From positions 1 through 40,903 of the forward strand of contig CABUDS010000021.1 in NCBI GenBank assembly GCA_902490405.1: a stretch of DNA of 40,903 nucleotides. Reading direction: 5' to 3'. Positions 1 to 7,223 of this stretch are shown here, in pieces. Source of the DNA: an uncultured Collinsella sp. (GTDB lineage Bacteria; Actinomycetota; Coriobacteriia; Coriobacteriales; Coriobacteriaceae). Positions within the stretch are counted from its first letter, which is position 1. Each line of letters starts with the position of its first letter. The notes beneath the pieces are model-generated. The model did not search any database, had not been told where the DNA came from, and worked only from the letters and a program-made list of their open reading frames with translations. Position numbers and translations under genes: made by a program.

Positions 1-90
1 CTGAAAACTAAGCCCACCACGGGCACTACGTTGCCGTTGCAGAGGGGAGCGCGATTCCTTGATCGCTCACTTAATCTAATTAGAAATTGA
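1..90 (+). CDS. Possible 3' end of a CDS cut by the window edge
   Basis: Frame 1 is open from the window edge for 29 codons and stops at TGA 88-90. The other two forward frames close early. A perfect GC-rich hairpin starts three bases after the stop, as expected at the end of a gene. The peptide is not recognised and is too short to assign. It could also be non-coding. Confidence 0.25.
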   Translation: MKTKPTTGTTLPLQRGARFLDRSLNLIRN

Positions 91-92
91 GC

Positions 93-147
93 GAGGCCGG
101 AGCTTTGGCTCCGGCCTCCTTATATAAGGGCTCGGCAAAGCCGAGCC
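93..147 (+). terminator. Two adjacent GC hairpins, probable terminator region
   Basis: A perfect 11-bp stem pairs 93-103 with 108-118 around a TTTG loop. A second perfect 8-bp stem pairs 129-136 with 140-147 around AAA. There is no clean T-run, only CTTATATAAG between them. They probably end the transcript entering from the left. Both are near-symmetrical, so they could act on either strand. Confidence 0.5.
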
Positions 148-207
148 ACTAAATTCTTATCAGCCCCAGAATATGTTTAGGAACTTTGCCTGGAGCATGT
201 TAACGCA

Positions 208-333
208 GGGTCGGAATGGGGGCAGCTTCCCAGCGCATTCCGCAGGGGGCGGTACATTTTGTAGCGCGAAGCGCGGATAAAAATGTACCGCATGCCCGAG
301 GACGCGCTGGGAAGCTGCCCCCCATTCCGACCC
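208..333. repeat. 126-nt intergenic palindrome
   Basis: Outer arms 208-236 and 304-333 are complementary over 29 bp except for one bulged C. Inner arms 249-260 and 280-291 are perfect over 12 bp, with a CGC-GAA-GCG tip. Nothing in it looks coding. It fills most of the 387-base gap between the possible CDS end and tRNA-Leu. Confidence 0.7.
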
Positions 334-371
334 GGACATACAGATCTACCTGCGCATCTACAAATTCGTAA

Positions 372-420
372 ACTTTTTTCAAAAAAGTGCTTGCACAGTT
401 CTCGAATCATAGGTTATTAT
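372..420 (+). promoter_or_regulatory. Promoter of tRNA-Leu with A/T palindrome
   Basis: The -35 box is TTGCAC at 391-396. The -10 is TTATTA (17-bp spacer) or TATTAT (18-bp spacer) at 414-420. Immediately upstream, 372-388 is the palindrome ACTTTTTTC-AAAAAAGT. The same element sits at the same distance from the -35 of the other two tRNA promoters here (3843-3890 and 6199-6244). Confidence 0.75.
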
Positions 421-477
421 CTTCCTCGTTGAACGCGCGGGTCGAACAAAACGAACTGCGAATCAACAACATAGCAT

Positions 478-567
478 GTCGGAGTGGCGGAATTGGCAGA
501 CGCGCTAGCTTGAGGTGCTAGTGACCGCTTTTTGGTCATGCGGGTTCAAGTCCCGCCTCCGACACCA
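478..567 (+). tRNA. tRNA-Leu(GAG)
   Basis: The acceptor GTCGGAG at 478-484 pairs with CTCCGAC at 557-563, followed by A and an encoded CCA at 565-567. The anticodon stem CTAGC/GCTAG encloses loop TTGAGGT, giving anticodon GAG. A long variable arm (GTGACCGC...GGTCATG) marks a class II tRNA, as expected for leucine. Confidence 0.95.
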
Positions 568-578
568 TCGCATTTGAG

Positions 579-601
579 AAGCCTCTTCGGAGGCTTTTTT
601 G
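579..601 (+). terminator. Terminator after tRNA-Leu
   Basis: AGCCTC (580-585) and GAGGCT (590-595) form a stem closed by a TTCG tetraloop, followed by six T residues. It lies 12 bases beyond the tRNA CCA end. Confidence 0.85.
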
Positions 602-626
602 TTACCGATAGACGGTGGGGTCCACG

Positions 627-2972
627 ATGGAAACGCTTGAACGCAACGAGTGGGCAGACGTTGCCCAACTAGTCGAGATCACGAGCGATGCTGTCATCAT
701 CTGCGAGCTCGACGGAACCATTCTGCATGTGAATAATCGCTTACTTGGTTTGATGTGCGAGGAACGCGCCGACGTCATCGGTGGAGATGTTAAAGACGTC
801 CTGTACTCGTCCGCTTTTGAACGTGCAACGGAACATCGTTTGCCATTTGAAACTGATGGCTCCGAGAGCGAACTGATGCTCAAGCTGAGCGATGGCTCCT
901 TTATTCCCGTATTGGTTCGCGCAGGCTCCGTAACGCCTCCACGTATCTTTGGGCGCCGCGCGCCACGTGTCCTGGTGGCGCTTCACAGTATTGAGGAACA
1001 GTATTCTCACGACCGGCAACTCAAGCGTGCGTTATCGGAGCTTAGAGTGGCGAACAAGCGTCTCTCTGGCACGCTCTCGGTCATTATGAGCACTGTGGGC
1101 TCCGATGAGTTACCCAGCCTGCTTGATACCGTTTTGAACCAGCTTGTAGGAACGCTCGATGCTTCGGGTGCTGCTATCTATTTTTCTGAGAGCGGCGGCT
1201 TTAAGCTCCGCGGTGTTTCCAAGGAGCTGCTCGACAGCTACCTGCCCGAGTTTTTGCCGTATGGCGCTGGCATTCCGACGTATGTTCTTCGCGAGTCGCG
1301 TGCCTGTCGCTTGTCGATCCAACAGGACCTTGAGGGCGATAAGGCCGCCTCCGGTATGTTCATGGACCTGGATAATCGTTCAAAGCACCTGTTGCGCATG
1401 CAGGATATGCCTCCGTACCGCAGCGAGATCTGTCTTCCCGTTTTTTACGGTACGCAGATCCTCGGCGTGCTGGAAGTTGGTTGGAAACGCCACCAGGCAC
1501 CGCTCGCCTATGACGTTAATGTGCTCGAGGTCATTTGCGATTACCTGTCTATCCAGCTGGTCGGCATGGCATCGAGCCTTCGCTCCCGTCGCACGGCCGA
1601 GCTTGGCCGCTCGCTCAATGTCTTGCGTGATGAGTTGTTTACCTTTCTAGACGATTCCGCCGCGGCTACCCAGGCGGTATCGTCCGAGATCTGCAATATG
1701 CTCAACTGCCATTTTTGCCCTATTGAGTATGACGCCAGTCTGGATTCCTACGTCATAGATTTTGAAGGCGGCAGCCGCGTTGCTTTGCCGGACGATCCCG
1801 AGAAGCTTTTCTTTTCCACGACGGCGCCAGCAGCACGTCTGGGGGCTGGCCCTGATGGCTTTGAGGCATCTGTTTTGGGCGGCACGAGTGCCGAGGACCT
1901 TAAACACGTCCGTATAACTCGCGTTGACGAATCGATGCCTATGGGAGGCTGGCTTAGGGCGCATGGCTTGCCTTGCCAGGGTCTCTACGTCGACGCCGGC
2001 ATCGAGGCGGGGCGTCCGCGCTCTAAGGGCGATGGCAAGCACAGTAACGACGCGATTGTTCCTGCTTCTGTTGCGAAGGGCCCGACGACGCGCGCGCTGC
2101 TGCTTCGTGATGGTAGCCAAGAGCCGATTGATGACCTTGAATATGACTACTTGGTGCACTTGGCTCATGACTTTGAACTGATCTATGAAGGCGAATCTCA
2201 AAAGCGTGAGGAGCGCCATATCGCTCAGACGCTCCAGATTGGCATGAGAAATTCACTGGGGGATGTTCCGGGAATCGCCGCCGATTCGGTGTACCTGTCG
2301 GCCACGAATTCGGCGTTGGTCGGCGGCGATTTCTATACGCTCATCCGTCTTCCCGACGATTGCGCCGTCATGATTCTGGGCGATGTGTCTGGCAAAGGCA
2401 TTGAGGCTGCATCGATGTCCGCGCTCGTCAAGACGGCCCTGACGGCATATGCCTGGGAGGGCGCTGGACCGGCCCGCATGGCACGCTCCCTTAACAGCAT
2501 GCTCATGGGCTTTTCGAGGGTCGAGACGTTCGTGACGGCCTTTATCGCCAAGATTGACCTTAAAGCCGGACGCGCAACGTATTGTTCGGCGGGCCATCCT
2601 CCGACCATGGTCATCAGGCCAGAGTCGATGCCGCTGGGTGGCGACGAGGCTCGTGGGGGAGAGGTCGAGCTGCTTGGATGCCAATCGGGGGTAATCGGTG
2701 CCTTTGAGAGCATGGTGTACGAGACAGGCGTGTTTACGTTCGCTCCTGGTGACATGCTATTTATGTACACCGACGGAACAATCGAAGCACGTGACCGCTC
2801 GGGTGCTTTCTTTGGCGAGCAGCGCCTTCGCGACCTTCTGCTCTCTGTCTCGGGTGAGGGCGTGTCGGGCATTTGCGGCAAGGTCTTGGGCGAGCTTGAC
2901 CGATTTACCGAATCGGCGCTGGACGATGACATTGCATTGGTGTCCCTTGAGTTTTTACGGGGTCGTTCATAG
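627..2972 (+). CDS. PAS-GAF sensor with SpoIIE/RsbU-type PP2C phosphatase
   Basis: This soluble protein of about 781 aa is a likely sensor serine phosphatase that dephosphorylates an anti-sigma-antagonist (STAS) protein. The N-terminus (about 5-115) looks like a PAS domain, about 155-315 like a GAF domain, and the C-terminal 240 residues are a SpoIIE/PP2C domain. Visible phosphatase motifs are GGDFY, DVSGKG (near residue 586), MYTDGTIEARD and DDIALV, which supply the usual metal-binding aspartates. No transmembrane segment was seen, so the signal is probably cytoplasmic. ATG 627 was preferred to GTG 615 because GGTGGGG lies about 6 bases before it. The next gene encodes a STAS-HATPase protein, the expected partner of such a phosphatase. 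The middle segment (about 330-530) is unassigned. Confidence 0.88.
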   Translation: METLERNEWADVAQLVEITSDAVIICELDGTILHVNNRLLGLMCEERADVIGGDVKDVLYSSAFERATEHRLPFETDGSESELMLKLSDGSFIPVLVRAGSVTPPRIFGRRAPRVLVALHSIEEQYSHDRQLKRALSELRVANKRLSGTLSVIMSTVGSDELPSLLDTVLNQLVGTLDASGAAIYFSESGGFKLRGVSKELLDSYLPEFLPYGAGIPTYVLRESRACRLSIQQDLEGDKAASGMFMDLDNRSKHLLRMQDMPPYRSEICLPVFYGTQILGVLEVGWKRHQAPLAYDVNVLEVICDYLSIQLVGMASSLRSRRTAELGRSLNVLRDELFTFLDDSAAATQAVSSEICNMLNCHFCPIEYDASLDSYVIDFEGGSRVALPDDPEKLFFSTTAPAARLGAGPDGFEASVLGGTSAEDLKHVRITRVDESMPMGGWLRAHGLPCQGLYVDAGIEAGRPRSKGDGKHSNDAIVPASVAKGPTTRALLLRDGSQEPIDDLEYDYLVHLAHDFELIYEGESQKREERHIAQTLQIGMRNSLGDVPGIAADSVYLSATNSALVGGDFYTLIRLPDDCAVMILGDVSGKGIEAASMSALVKTALTAYAWEGAGPARMARSLNSMLMGFSRVETFVTAFIAKIDLKAGRATYCSAGHPPTMVIRPESMPLGGDEARGGEVELLGCQSGVIGAFESMVYETGVFTFAPGDMLFMYTDGTIEARDRSGAFFGEQRLRDLLLSVSGEGVSGICGKVLGELDRFTESALDDDIALVSLEFLRGRS

Positions 2973-3050
2973 ACGACGCTGGGCGGGCTGAATCCGTACG
3001 GTTGGGGAAACGAATGCATCGAGTGGGCTTTTTTGGGGAACCATGGTCGT

Positions 3051-3797
3051 ATGAATGAGTGGAATGACATAGCGGTTTTGACGCCACCAGGCGATATCGA
3101 CATCGCCACGGTGCCTGCGCTGCGTCGGCGGTTGGATGCTTTGATTGGCCGCGGCGTGCGTCGTGTCGTCATCAACTGTCAGGCAGTTAGCTTTATCGAT
3201 TCGACGGGCTTGGCATTCCTGCTTACGCGCGCTCGTGAGCTCATGAGGCGAGAAGGCCTGCTTTCGCTCGTCAATGCATCAGGTGGAGTTGTTCGCTTTT
3301 TGGAGATTGCTCGGCTTGTCGATATCCTTCATGTCGCGGGGCCGGCACGGGAGTCTATTCCCGCCATTCCGGTGGGGGAGCTGCCTCGCTGGAGTAAGAG
3401 CGTCGAGGTCCGTCAGGGTATCGAGAATCTTCCATACTACCGACATCGCATCGCCGAACTCCTTGAATCGCTTCCGTTGCGCCGTGACGAGCGCTACGAT
3501 GTCGCATTGGCGTCGGGGGAGGCGCTGGGTAATGCCTATGACCATGCGGGCGGTATCGGCTGCGTCCTGACGGTTCAGGCCTATAGCGATCGCGTTGTGG
3601 TTGAGGTGCTTGATCGAGGTGCCGGCTATTCTATCGATGAAACGAGCGAACCGGTCGCATCAGAGGAGCGCGGCCGTGGTATCAAGCTTATGCGTATGCT
3701 CGTCGATAACGTGGAGGTTGCTCGTCGTACGGACGGCGCCGGCACGCGCGTGCAGATGGTGAAGCTGTTTAGCGGAGCGCTGGAGTCGTGTGCCTAG
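3051..3797 (+). CDS. STAS-HATPase fusion (anti-sigma antagonist plus RsbW-like kinase)
   Basis: This protein of about 248 aa joins two modules that are normally separate. Residues 1-105 form a STAS domain (RsbV/SpoIIAA type) with the phospho-acceptor motif DSTGL; the serine is about residue 51. Residues about 130-245 form a GHKL/HATPase_c_2 domain (RsbW/SpoIIAB type) with an N-box (ASGEALGNAYDHAGG), a G1 box (DRGAGYS) and a G2 box (ERGRGIKLM). The upstream SpoIIE phosphatase may reverse its phosphorylation. No sigma factor gene is nearby, so the output is unknown. ATG 3051 has GGGGAA about 10 bases upstream; an in-frame TTG at 3033 is less likely. The two genes are probably co-transcribed. 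Confidence 0.85.
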   Translation: MNEWNDIAVLTPPGDIDIATVPALRRRLDALIGRGVRRVVINCQAVSFIDSTGLAFLLTRARELMRREGLLSLVNASGGVVRFLEIARLVDILHVAGPARESIPAIPVGELPRWSKSVEVRQGIENLPYYRHRIAELLESLPLRRDERYDVALASGEALGNAYDHAGGIGCVLTVQAYSDRVVVEVLDRGAGYSIDETSEPVASEERGRGIKLMRMLVDNVEVARRTDGAGTRVQMVKLFSGALESCA

Positions 3798-3842
3798 CCA
3801 ATCGCTTTAGCGCGTTTAGCTACTAAGAACATGCGGCAGACA

Positions 3843-3890
3843 AGTTTTTTGAAAAAAGTACTTGCGTCTTTTGGACAACTCGCGTAAATT
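3843..3890 (+). promoter_or_regulatory. Promoter of the tRNA-Gly/Cys/Gly cluster
   Basis: The -35 is TTGCGT at 3862-3867 and the -10 is TAAATT at 3885-3890, with a 17-bp spacer. The palindrome AGTTTTTTG-AAAAAAGT at 3843-3859 lies just upstream, matching the tRNA-Leu and third tRNA-Gly promoters. Confidence 0.75.
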
Positions 3891-3902
3891 AATAACCCGC
3901 AA

Positions 3903-3978
3903 GCGGACATGGCTCAGTTGGTAGAGCACAACCTTGCCAAGGTTGGGGTCGCGGGTTCGAGCCCCGTTGTCCGCTCCA
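3903..3978 (+). tRNA. tRNA-Gly(GCC), copy 1
   Basis: Acceptor GCGGACA pairs with TGTCCGC and CCA is encoded. Anticodon stem CAACC/GGTTG encloses TTGCCAA, giving GCC. It is identical over 76 nt to the copies at 4129 and 6257. Confidence 0.96.
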
Positions 3979-3988
3979 TTGCATTTCC

Positions 3989-4011
3989 GGACCGTTTAGG
4001 CGGTCCTTTTT
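3989..4011 (+). terminator. Hairpin with T-run between tRNA-Gly and tRNA-Cys
   Basis: GGACCG (3989-3994) pairs with CGGTCC (4001-4006) and is followed by five T residues that end one base before tRNA-Cys begins. By form it is an intrinsic terminator, but no separate promoter for tRNA-Cys is visible, so partial read-through or a processing role is likely. Confidence 0.7.
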
Positions 4012-4012
4012 C

Positions 4013-4086
4013 GGCGAAGTGGCCAAGTGGTAAGGCAGAGGCCTGCAAAGCCTTTACCCCCGGTTCGAATCCGGGCTTCGCCTCCA
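4013..4086 (+). tRNA. tRNA-Cys(GCA)
   Basis: Acceptor GGCGAAG pairs with CTTCGCC and an encoded CCA is at 4084-4086. Anticodon loop CTGCAAA gives GCA. It lies between two tRNA-Gly copies with a hairpin on each side. Confidence 0.95.
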
Positions 4087-4095
4087 GGCAACATC

Positions 4096-4122
4096 CGGGC
4101 GCTCCGGCGCCCGATTTGTTTT
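4096..4122 (+). terminator. Hairpin between tRNA-Cys and tRNA-Gly
   Basis: CGGGCGC (4096-4102) and GCGCCCG (4107-4113) form a 7-bp stem closed by TCCG, followed by ATTTGTTTT. It is terminator-like, yet the next tRNA starts at 4129 with no room for a promoter. Confidence 0.6.
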
Positions 4123-4128
4123 ACATAT

Positions 4129-4204
4129 GCGGACATGGCTCAGTTGGTAGAGCACAACCTTGCCAAGGTTGGGGTCGCGGGTTCGAGCCCCGTTGTCCGC
4201 TCCA
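4129..4204 (+). tRNA. tRNA-Gly(GCC), copy 2
   Basis: Same 76-nt sequence as the copy at 3903, with GCC anticodon and encoded CCA. It is the third gene of the Gly-Cys-Gly cluster. Confidence 0.96.
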
Positions 4205-4212
4205 AACGCAGC

Positions 4213-4242
4213 AGCCCGACTACTACGGTAGCCGGGCTTTTT
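4213..4242 (+). terminator. Terminator of the tRNA cluster
   Basis: AGCCCG (4213-4218) pairs with CGGGCT (4233-4238) and CTAC with GTAG inside it, with a TACG loop, followed by a five-T run. It ends the cluster before the alpha-glucosidase gene. Confidence 0.8.
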
Positions 4243-4382
4243 CGTACCCGTCGCTTGGGCTCGAACCCGAGGGGGAGCGAGCGTTTTGGGGCGCGTCTGT
4301 GGCGTTGTTTGCCGCGAATGTCCGCTTTGGGCGTATCATCGTGGGCATATCGCAAAACCTCGTTGCAAGGGAGACTCATCCC

Positions 4383-6116
4383 ATGGCTACAGAAAAGTCC
4401 TCGTCGCGCCCATGGATGTCCGATGCCGCGATCTATCAGATCTACCCGCGCTCGTTTAAGGATTCGACTGGTTCGGGTCTGGGCGATATCGCGGGCATTA
4501 CCCAGCAGATGGACTATCTTGAGCGGCTGGGTATCGAGGCCATCTGGCTGAGCCCGTTTTACCCATCGCCTCTTGTTGATGGCGGCTATGATGTGGCGGA
4601 CTACTGCGATGTCGACCCACGTCTCGGCTCGCTTGATGACTTCGATGACATGATCGCTGCGGCTCATGCGCACGGCATCAAGGTCATCGTCGACATCGTG
4701 CCCAACCATTCGTCCAACCAGCACCCCTGGTTCAAAGCCGCTCTTGCCGCCGGCCCCGGATCGCCCGAGCGCGCCCGTTATATCTTCCGCGATGGTCGCG
4801 GCGAGCACGGCGAGCTGCCTCCCACCAATTGGAATGCCAACTTTGGTGGCCCCGCCTGGACGCGTGTTGCGGACGGTCAGTGGTATCTGCACATGTTTAC
4901 GCCCGAGCAGCCGGACTTTGACTGGTCATGCCCCGAGGTTCACGCGTTCTTTTGCGACGTCCTGACATTTTGGAGCGATCGAGGCGTCGATGGCTTTCGC
5001 ATTGATGTGGCGCACGGTCTTGCCAAGGATCTCGACCGCGATGACCTCGACCGGTGGCATCTCGCCGAGGGCGATGACATGGTTGAGGACGGCACCCATC
5101 CGCTGTGGGACCGCAACGAGGTCCACGAGATCTATCGCGAGTGGCGCCGCGTGTTCGACCGCTATGATCCGCCACGCAGCGCCGTTGCCGAGGCGTGGGT
5201 GCTGCCCGAGCGCCAGTATCTCTACGCGCGCCCCAGCGAGCTTGGCCAGATATTTAACTTTGAGTTCGCCAAGGCCACTTGGACCTATGATGACATGCGC
5301 GCTGCAATCGAGGAGGGCTTGAAGGCGGCCATCGAATCCGATTCCGCCTCGACCTGGGTACTTTCCAACCACGACGTGCCTCGCGTGGCGACGCGCTTTG
5401 CCCTGCCGCAGGTCAAGGCGACGCGCTACCACCAGATTGCGCTCGACTGGCTCTTACGCGACGGGTCGTCTTATGACGAGGACCGTGAACTCGGCGAGCG
5501 CCGCGCGCGGGCGGCCCTTTTGCTTGAGCTGGCGCTTCCGGGCTCGGCATACGTGTATCAGGGTGAGGAGCTCGGCCTTTTTGAGGTGGCCGATATCCCG
5601 TGGGCCGCACTCGAAGATCCTACTGCGACCAATACGCACGGATCGAAGCGCGAGAAGGGGCGCGACGGCTGCCGCGTGCCCCTGCCGTGGGTGGCAGCGG
5701 ACGATCCCACGCAGGGCGGATCGTTTGGGTTTTCACCGGCGGACGCCGATGCGGCGCCCCATCTGCCGCAGCCTGCATGGTTTTCCGATTACGCTGCCGA
5801 TAGGGAAGAGGCGGACCCGACATCGATGCTTGCGCTCTATCGTGACGCCCTCTGGCTGCGGCGCAAGCTACGCGGGTGCGCCAACGATCTTAAGTGGCTC
5901 GATCTTGACGGGCGCACCGGTCTTTCGGATGGTGCCGAGGGCGCTGAGGGCGGCGTCATCGCCTATCGCCGCGACAACGGCTGGGCATGTGTGACGAACT
6001 TCGGCGCAGCACCCGTGGAGCTGCCGGCGGGCAAGGTCCTGCTCACCTCATCACCGCTTGCAGACGGCAGACTTGCGCAGGACAGCTCTGCCTGGATCAT
6101 GCTCGGTGAGATGTAA
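4383..6116 (+). CDS. GH13 alpha-glucosidase / oligo-1,6-glucosidase
   Basis: This 577-aa cytoplasmic glycoside hydrolase probably releases glucose from short alpha-glucosides such as maltose, sucrose or isomalto-oligosaccharides. The GH13 conserved regions are all visible: DIVPNH (region I), GVDGFRIDVAHG with nucleophile Asp208 (region II), AEAW with acid/base Glu270 (region III) and SNHD with Asp331 (region IV). The GFRIDVAHG form resembles actinobacterial alpha-glucosidases (probably subfamily GH13_30; GH13_31 is the alternative). No signal peptide is present. ATG 4383 follows an AAGGGAG site. The same frame stays open back through the tRNA cluster, but that is not coding. It stands alone, with tRNA genes on both sides and no sugar transporter beside it. 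Confidence 0.92.
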   Translation: MATEKSSSRPWMSDAAIYQIYPRSFKDSTGSGLGDIAGITQQMDYLERLGIEAIWLSPFYPSPLVDGGYDVADYCDVDPRLGSLDDFDDMIAAAHAHGIKVIVDIVPNHSSNQHPWFKAALAAGPGSPERARYIFRDGRGEHGELPPTNWNANFGGPAWTRVADGQWYLHMFTPEQPDFDWSCPEVHAFFCDVLTFWSDRGVDGFRIDVAHGLAKDLDRDDLDRWHLAEGDDMVEDGTHPLWDRNEVHEIYREWRRVFDRYDPPRSAVAEAWVLPERQYLYARPSELGQIFNFEFAKATWTYDDMRAAIEEGLKAAIESDSASTWVLSNHDVPRVATRFALPQVKATRYHQIALDWLLRDGSSYDEDRELGERRARAALLLELALPGSAYVYQGEELGLFEVADIPWAALEDPTATNTHGSKREKGRDGCRVPLPWVAADDPTQGGSFGFSPADADAAPHLPQPAWFSDYAADREEADPTSMLALYRDALWLRRKLRGCANDLKWLDLDGRTGLSDGAEGAEGGVIAYRRDNGWACVTNFGAAPVELPAGKVLLTSSPLADGRLAQDSSAWIMLGEM

Positions 6117-6198
6117 GGGCCTCTTGCGGCGAGCTTGCGTTTGCCTACACCTTCCGTGGTGGCTGATGTCTTCGCGAGGTTCGCGAGGGCGTCGCAAA

Positions 6199-6244
6199 AC
6201 TTTTCAAAAAAGTTCTTGCATAGGATGCAGGCATCACGTAAGAT
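6199..6244 (+). promoter_or_regulatory. Promoter of the tRNA-Gly/tRNA-Val pair
   Basis: The -35 is TTGCAT at 6216-6221 and the -10 is TAAGAT at 6239-6244, with a 17-bp spacer. The A/T palindrome ACTTTTC-AAAAAAGT is at 6199-6213, slightly shortened compared with the other two tRNA promoters. Confidence 0.75.
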
Positions 6245-6256
6245 TAAGCCTCGTAA

Positions 6257-6332
6257 GCGGACATGGCTCAGTTGGTAGAGCACAACCTTGCCAAGGTTGG
6301 GGTCGCGGGTTCGAGCCCCGTTGTCCGCTCCA
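6257..6332 (+). tRNA. tRNA-Gly(GCC), copy 3
   Basis: Identical to the copies at 3903 and 4129, with GCC anticodon and encoded CCA. It starts about 12 bases after the -10 box. Confidence 0.96.
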
Positions 6333-6335
6333 TTT

Positions 6336-6410
6336 GGGCGTTTAGCTCAGGGGGAGAGCGCTTCCCTGACACGGAAGAGGTCAGAAGTTCAAATCTTCTA
6401 ACGCCCACCA
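6336..6410 (+). tRNA. tRNA-Val(GAC)
   Basis: Acceptor GGGCGTT pairs with AACGCCC and CCA is encoded at 6408-6410. Anticodon stem CTTCC/GGAAG encloses CTGACAC, giving GAC. It starts three bases after tRNA-Gly and is certainly co-transcribed with it. Confidence 0.95.
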
Positions 6411-6418
6411 AATGTCCG

Positions 6419-6454
6419 CAGCTCAGAGGCTTAGCCTCTGAGCTGTTTTGTTTT
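6419..6454 (+). terminator. Terminator after tRNA-Val
   Basis: A perfect 12-bp stem pairs 6419-6430 with 6434-6445 around TTA, followed by TTTTGTTTT. Confidence 0.85.
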
Positions 6455-6565
6455 GGCCGCCAAATGGGTCGCCAAATCGCCGGCAAAAGGTACCTCGATT
6501 CATGAAAGAGCGGTTCTGAGCGTCAGTTTAGCCTTGTCATCTCAATCGAGTGGGGGTTGACCATT

Positions 6566-7195
6566 TTGAACATAACCGTGCATCTCGTTGACGTTTCTGC
6601 GATCGATCCCGGCGAGACCGTTGATATGGCATCAATCGCGGGACGCTATGCCTTACGTGCCTCCAATGGGGATCTCCCAATCGCGTCTCGGAGGGAAGCT
6701 GCAGGCGTGGGTCTGCTTCTTCGCGACGCCCTGGGCGTCTTCGACGACACCCAGCTTGCGCGTTCTGCTTTCGGCAAGATCGAGCTTGCGGATGGGGAGG
6801 CCCCCTCTATTTCCATTTCACATGGCGGAAGCGTGGCCGTCCTCGCTGTTTCCGATGTTGCTCGGTCGGGTGGAGGACCTATTGGCGTGGATATCGAGGC
6901 GATCGATGAGATTGCTCCCGTTGCGGTTGAGCGTATGGTGAACGACGACGAGCGCGCGTGGATTAACGCTGCCCCCAATTTGCAAGAACGCAATCTTCGC
7001 CTGAGTCAGACGTGGACGTGCATCGAGGCCATTCTCAAGGCTGAGGGTGTCGGGTTTTCGATTGACCCTCGCAAAGACGGTATGCCCGACGGATGGAATA
7101 CTTCGTCGGTGACATACGGTCGCTGCGTCATCTCTTGTGCGGCGCGCTCTATGCCTCGTATCGTCCTCAAGGAGCACACCTTTCGGGTAGCATAG
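6566..7195 (+). CDS. 4'-phosphopantetheinyl transferase, Sfp type
   Basis: This enzyme of about 209 aa should move the phosphopantetheine arm of CoA onto a serine of a carrier protein. The family motifs are present: ISISHGG, GVDIE (metal-binding Asp and Glu) and W.CIEAILKAEGVG. The length and layout fit the Sfp/AcpT-like branch rather than short AcpS. TTG 6566 was chosen because the only ribosome site, GGGGG at 6552-6556, is 9 bases before it and directly abuts the earlier TTG at 6557. It sits just before a TetR gene and the operon holding a dedicated acyl carrier protein (10016), which is its likely substrate. It could instead serve the housekeeping ACP. Confidence 0.82.
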   Translation: MNITVHLVDVSAIDPGETVDMASIAGRYALRASNGDLPIASRREAAGVGLLLRDALGVFDDTQLARSAFGKIELADGEAPSISISHGGSVAVLAVSDVARSGGGPIGVDIEAIDEIAPVAVERMVNDDERAWINAAPNLQERNLRLSQTWTCIEAILKAEGVGFSIDPRKDGMPDGWNTSSVTYGRCVISCAARSMPRIVLKEHTFRVA

Positions 7196-7223
7196 GAGCC
7201 AATCGACAATAGGGGAGGCCACT

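Noticed and set aside
208..333. CRISPR repeat or insertion-sequence end
   Set aside because: It is a single palindrome with no spacers, no transposase and no target-site duplication visible.
3909..4382. In-frame extension of the alpha-glucosidase back through the tRNA genes
   Set aside because: It translates three tRNAs and a terminator; the ribosome site and GH13 N-terminus place the start at 4383.
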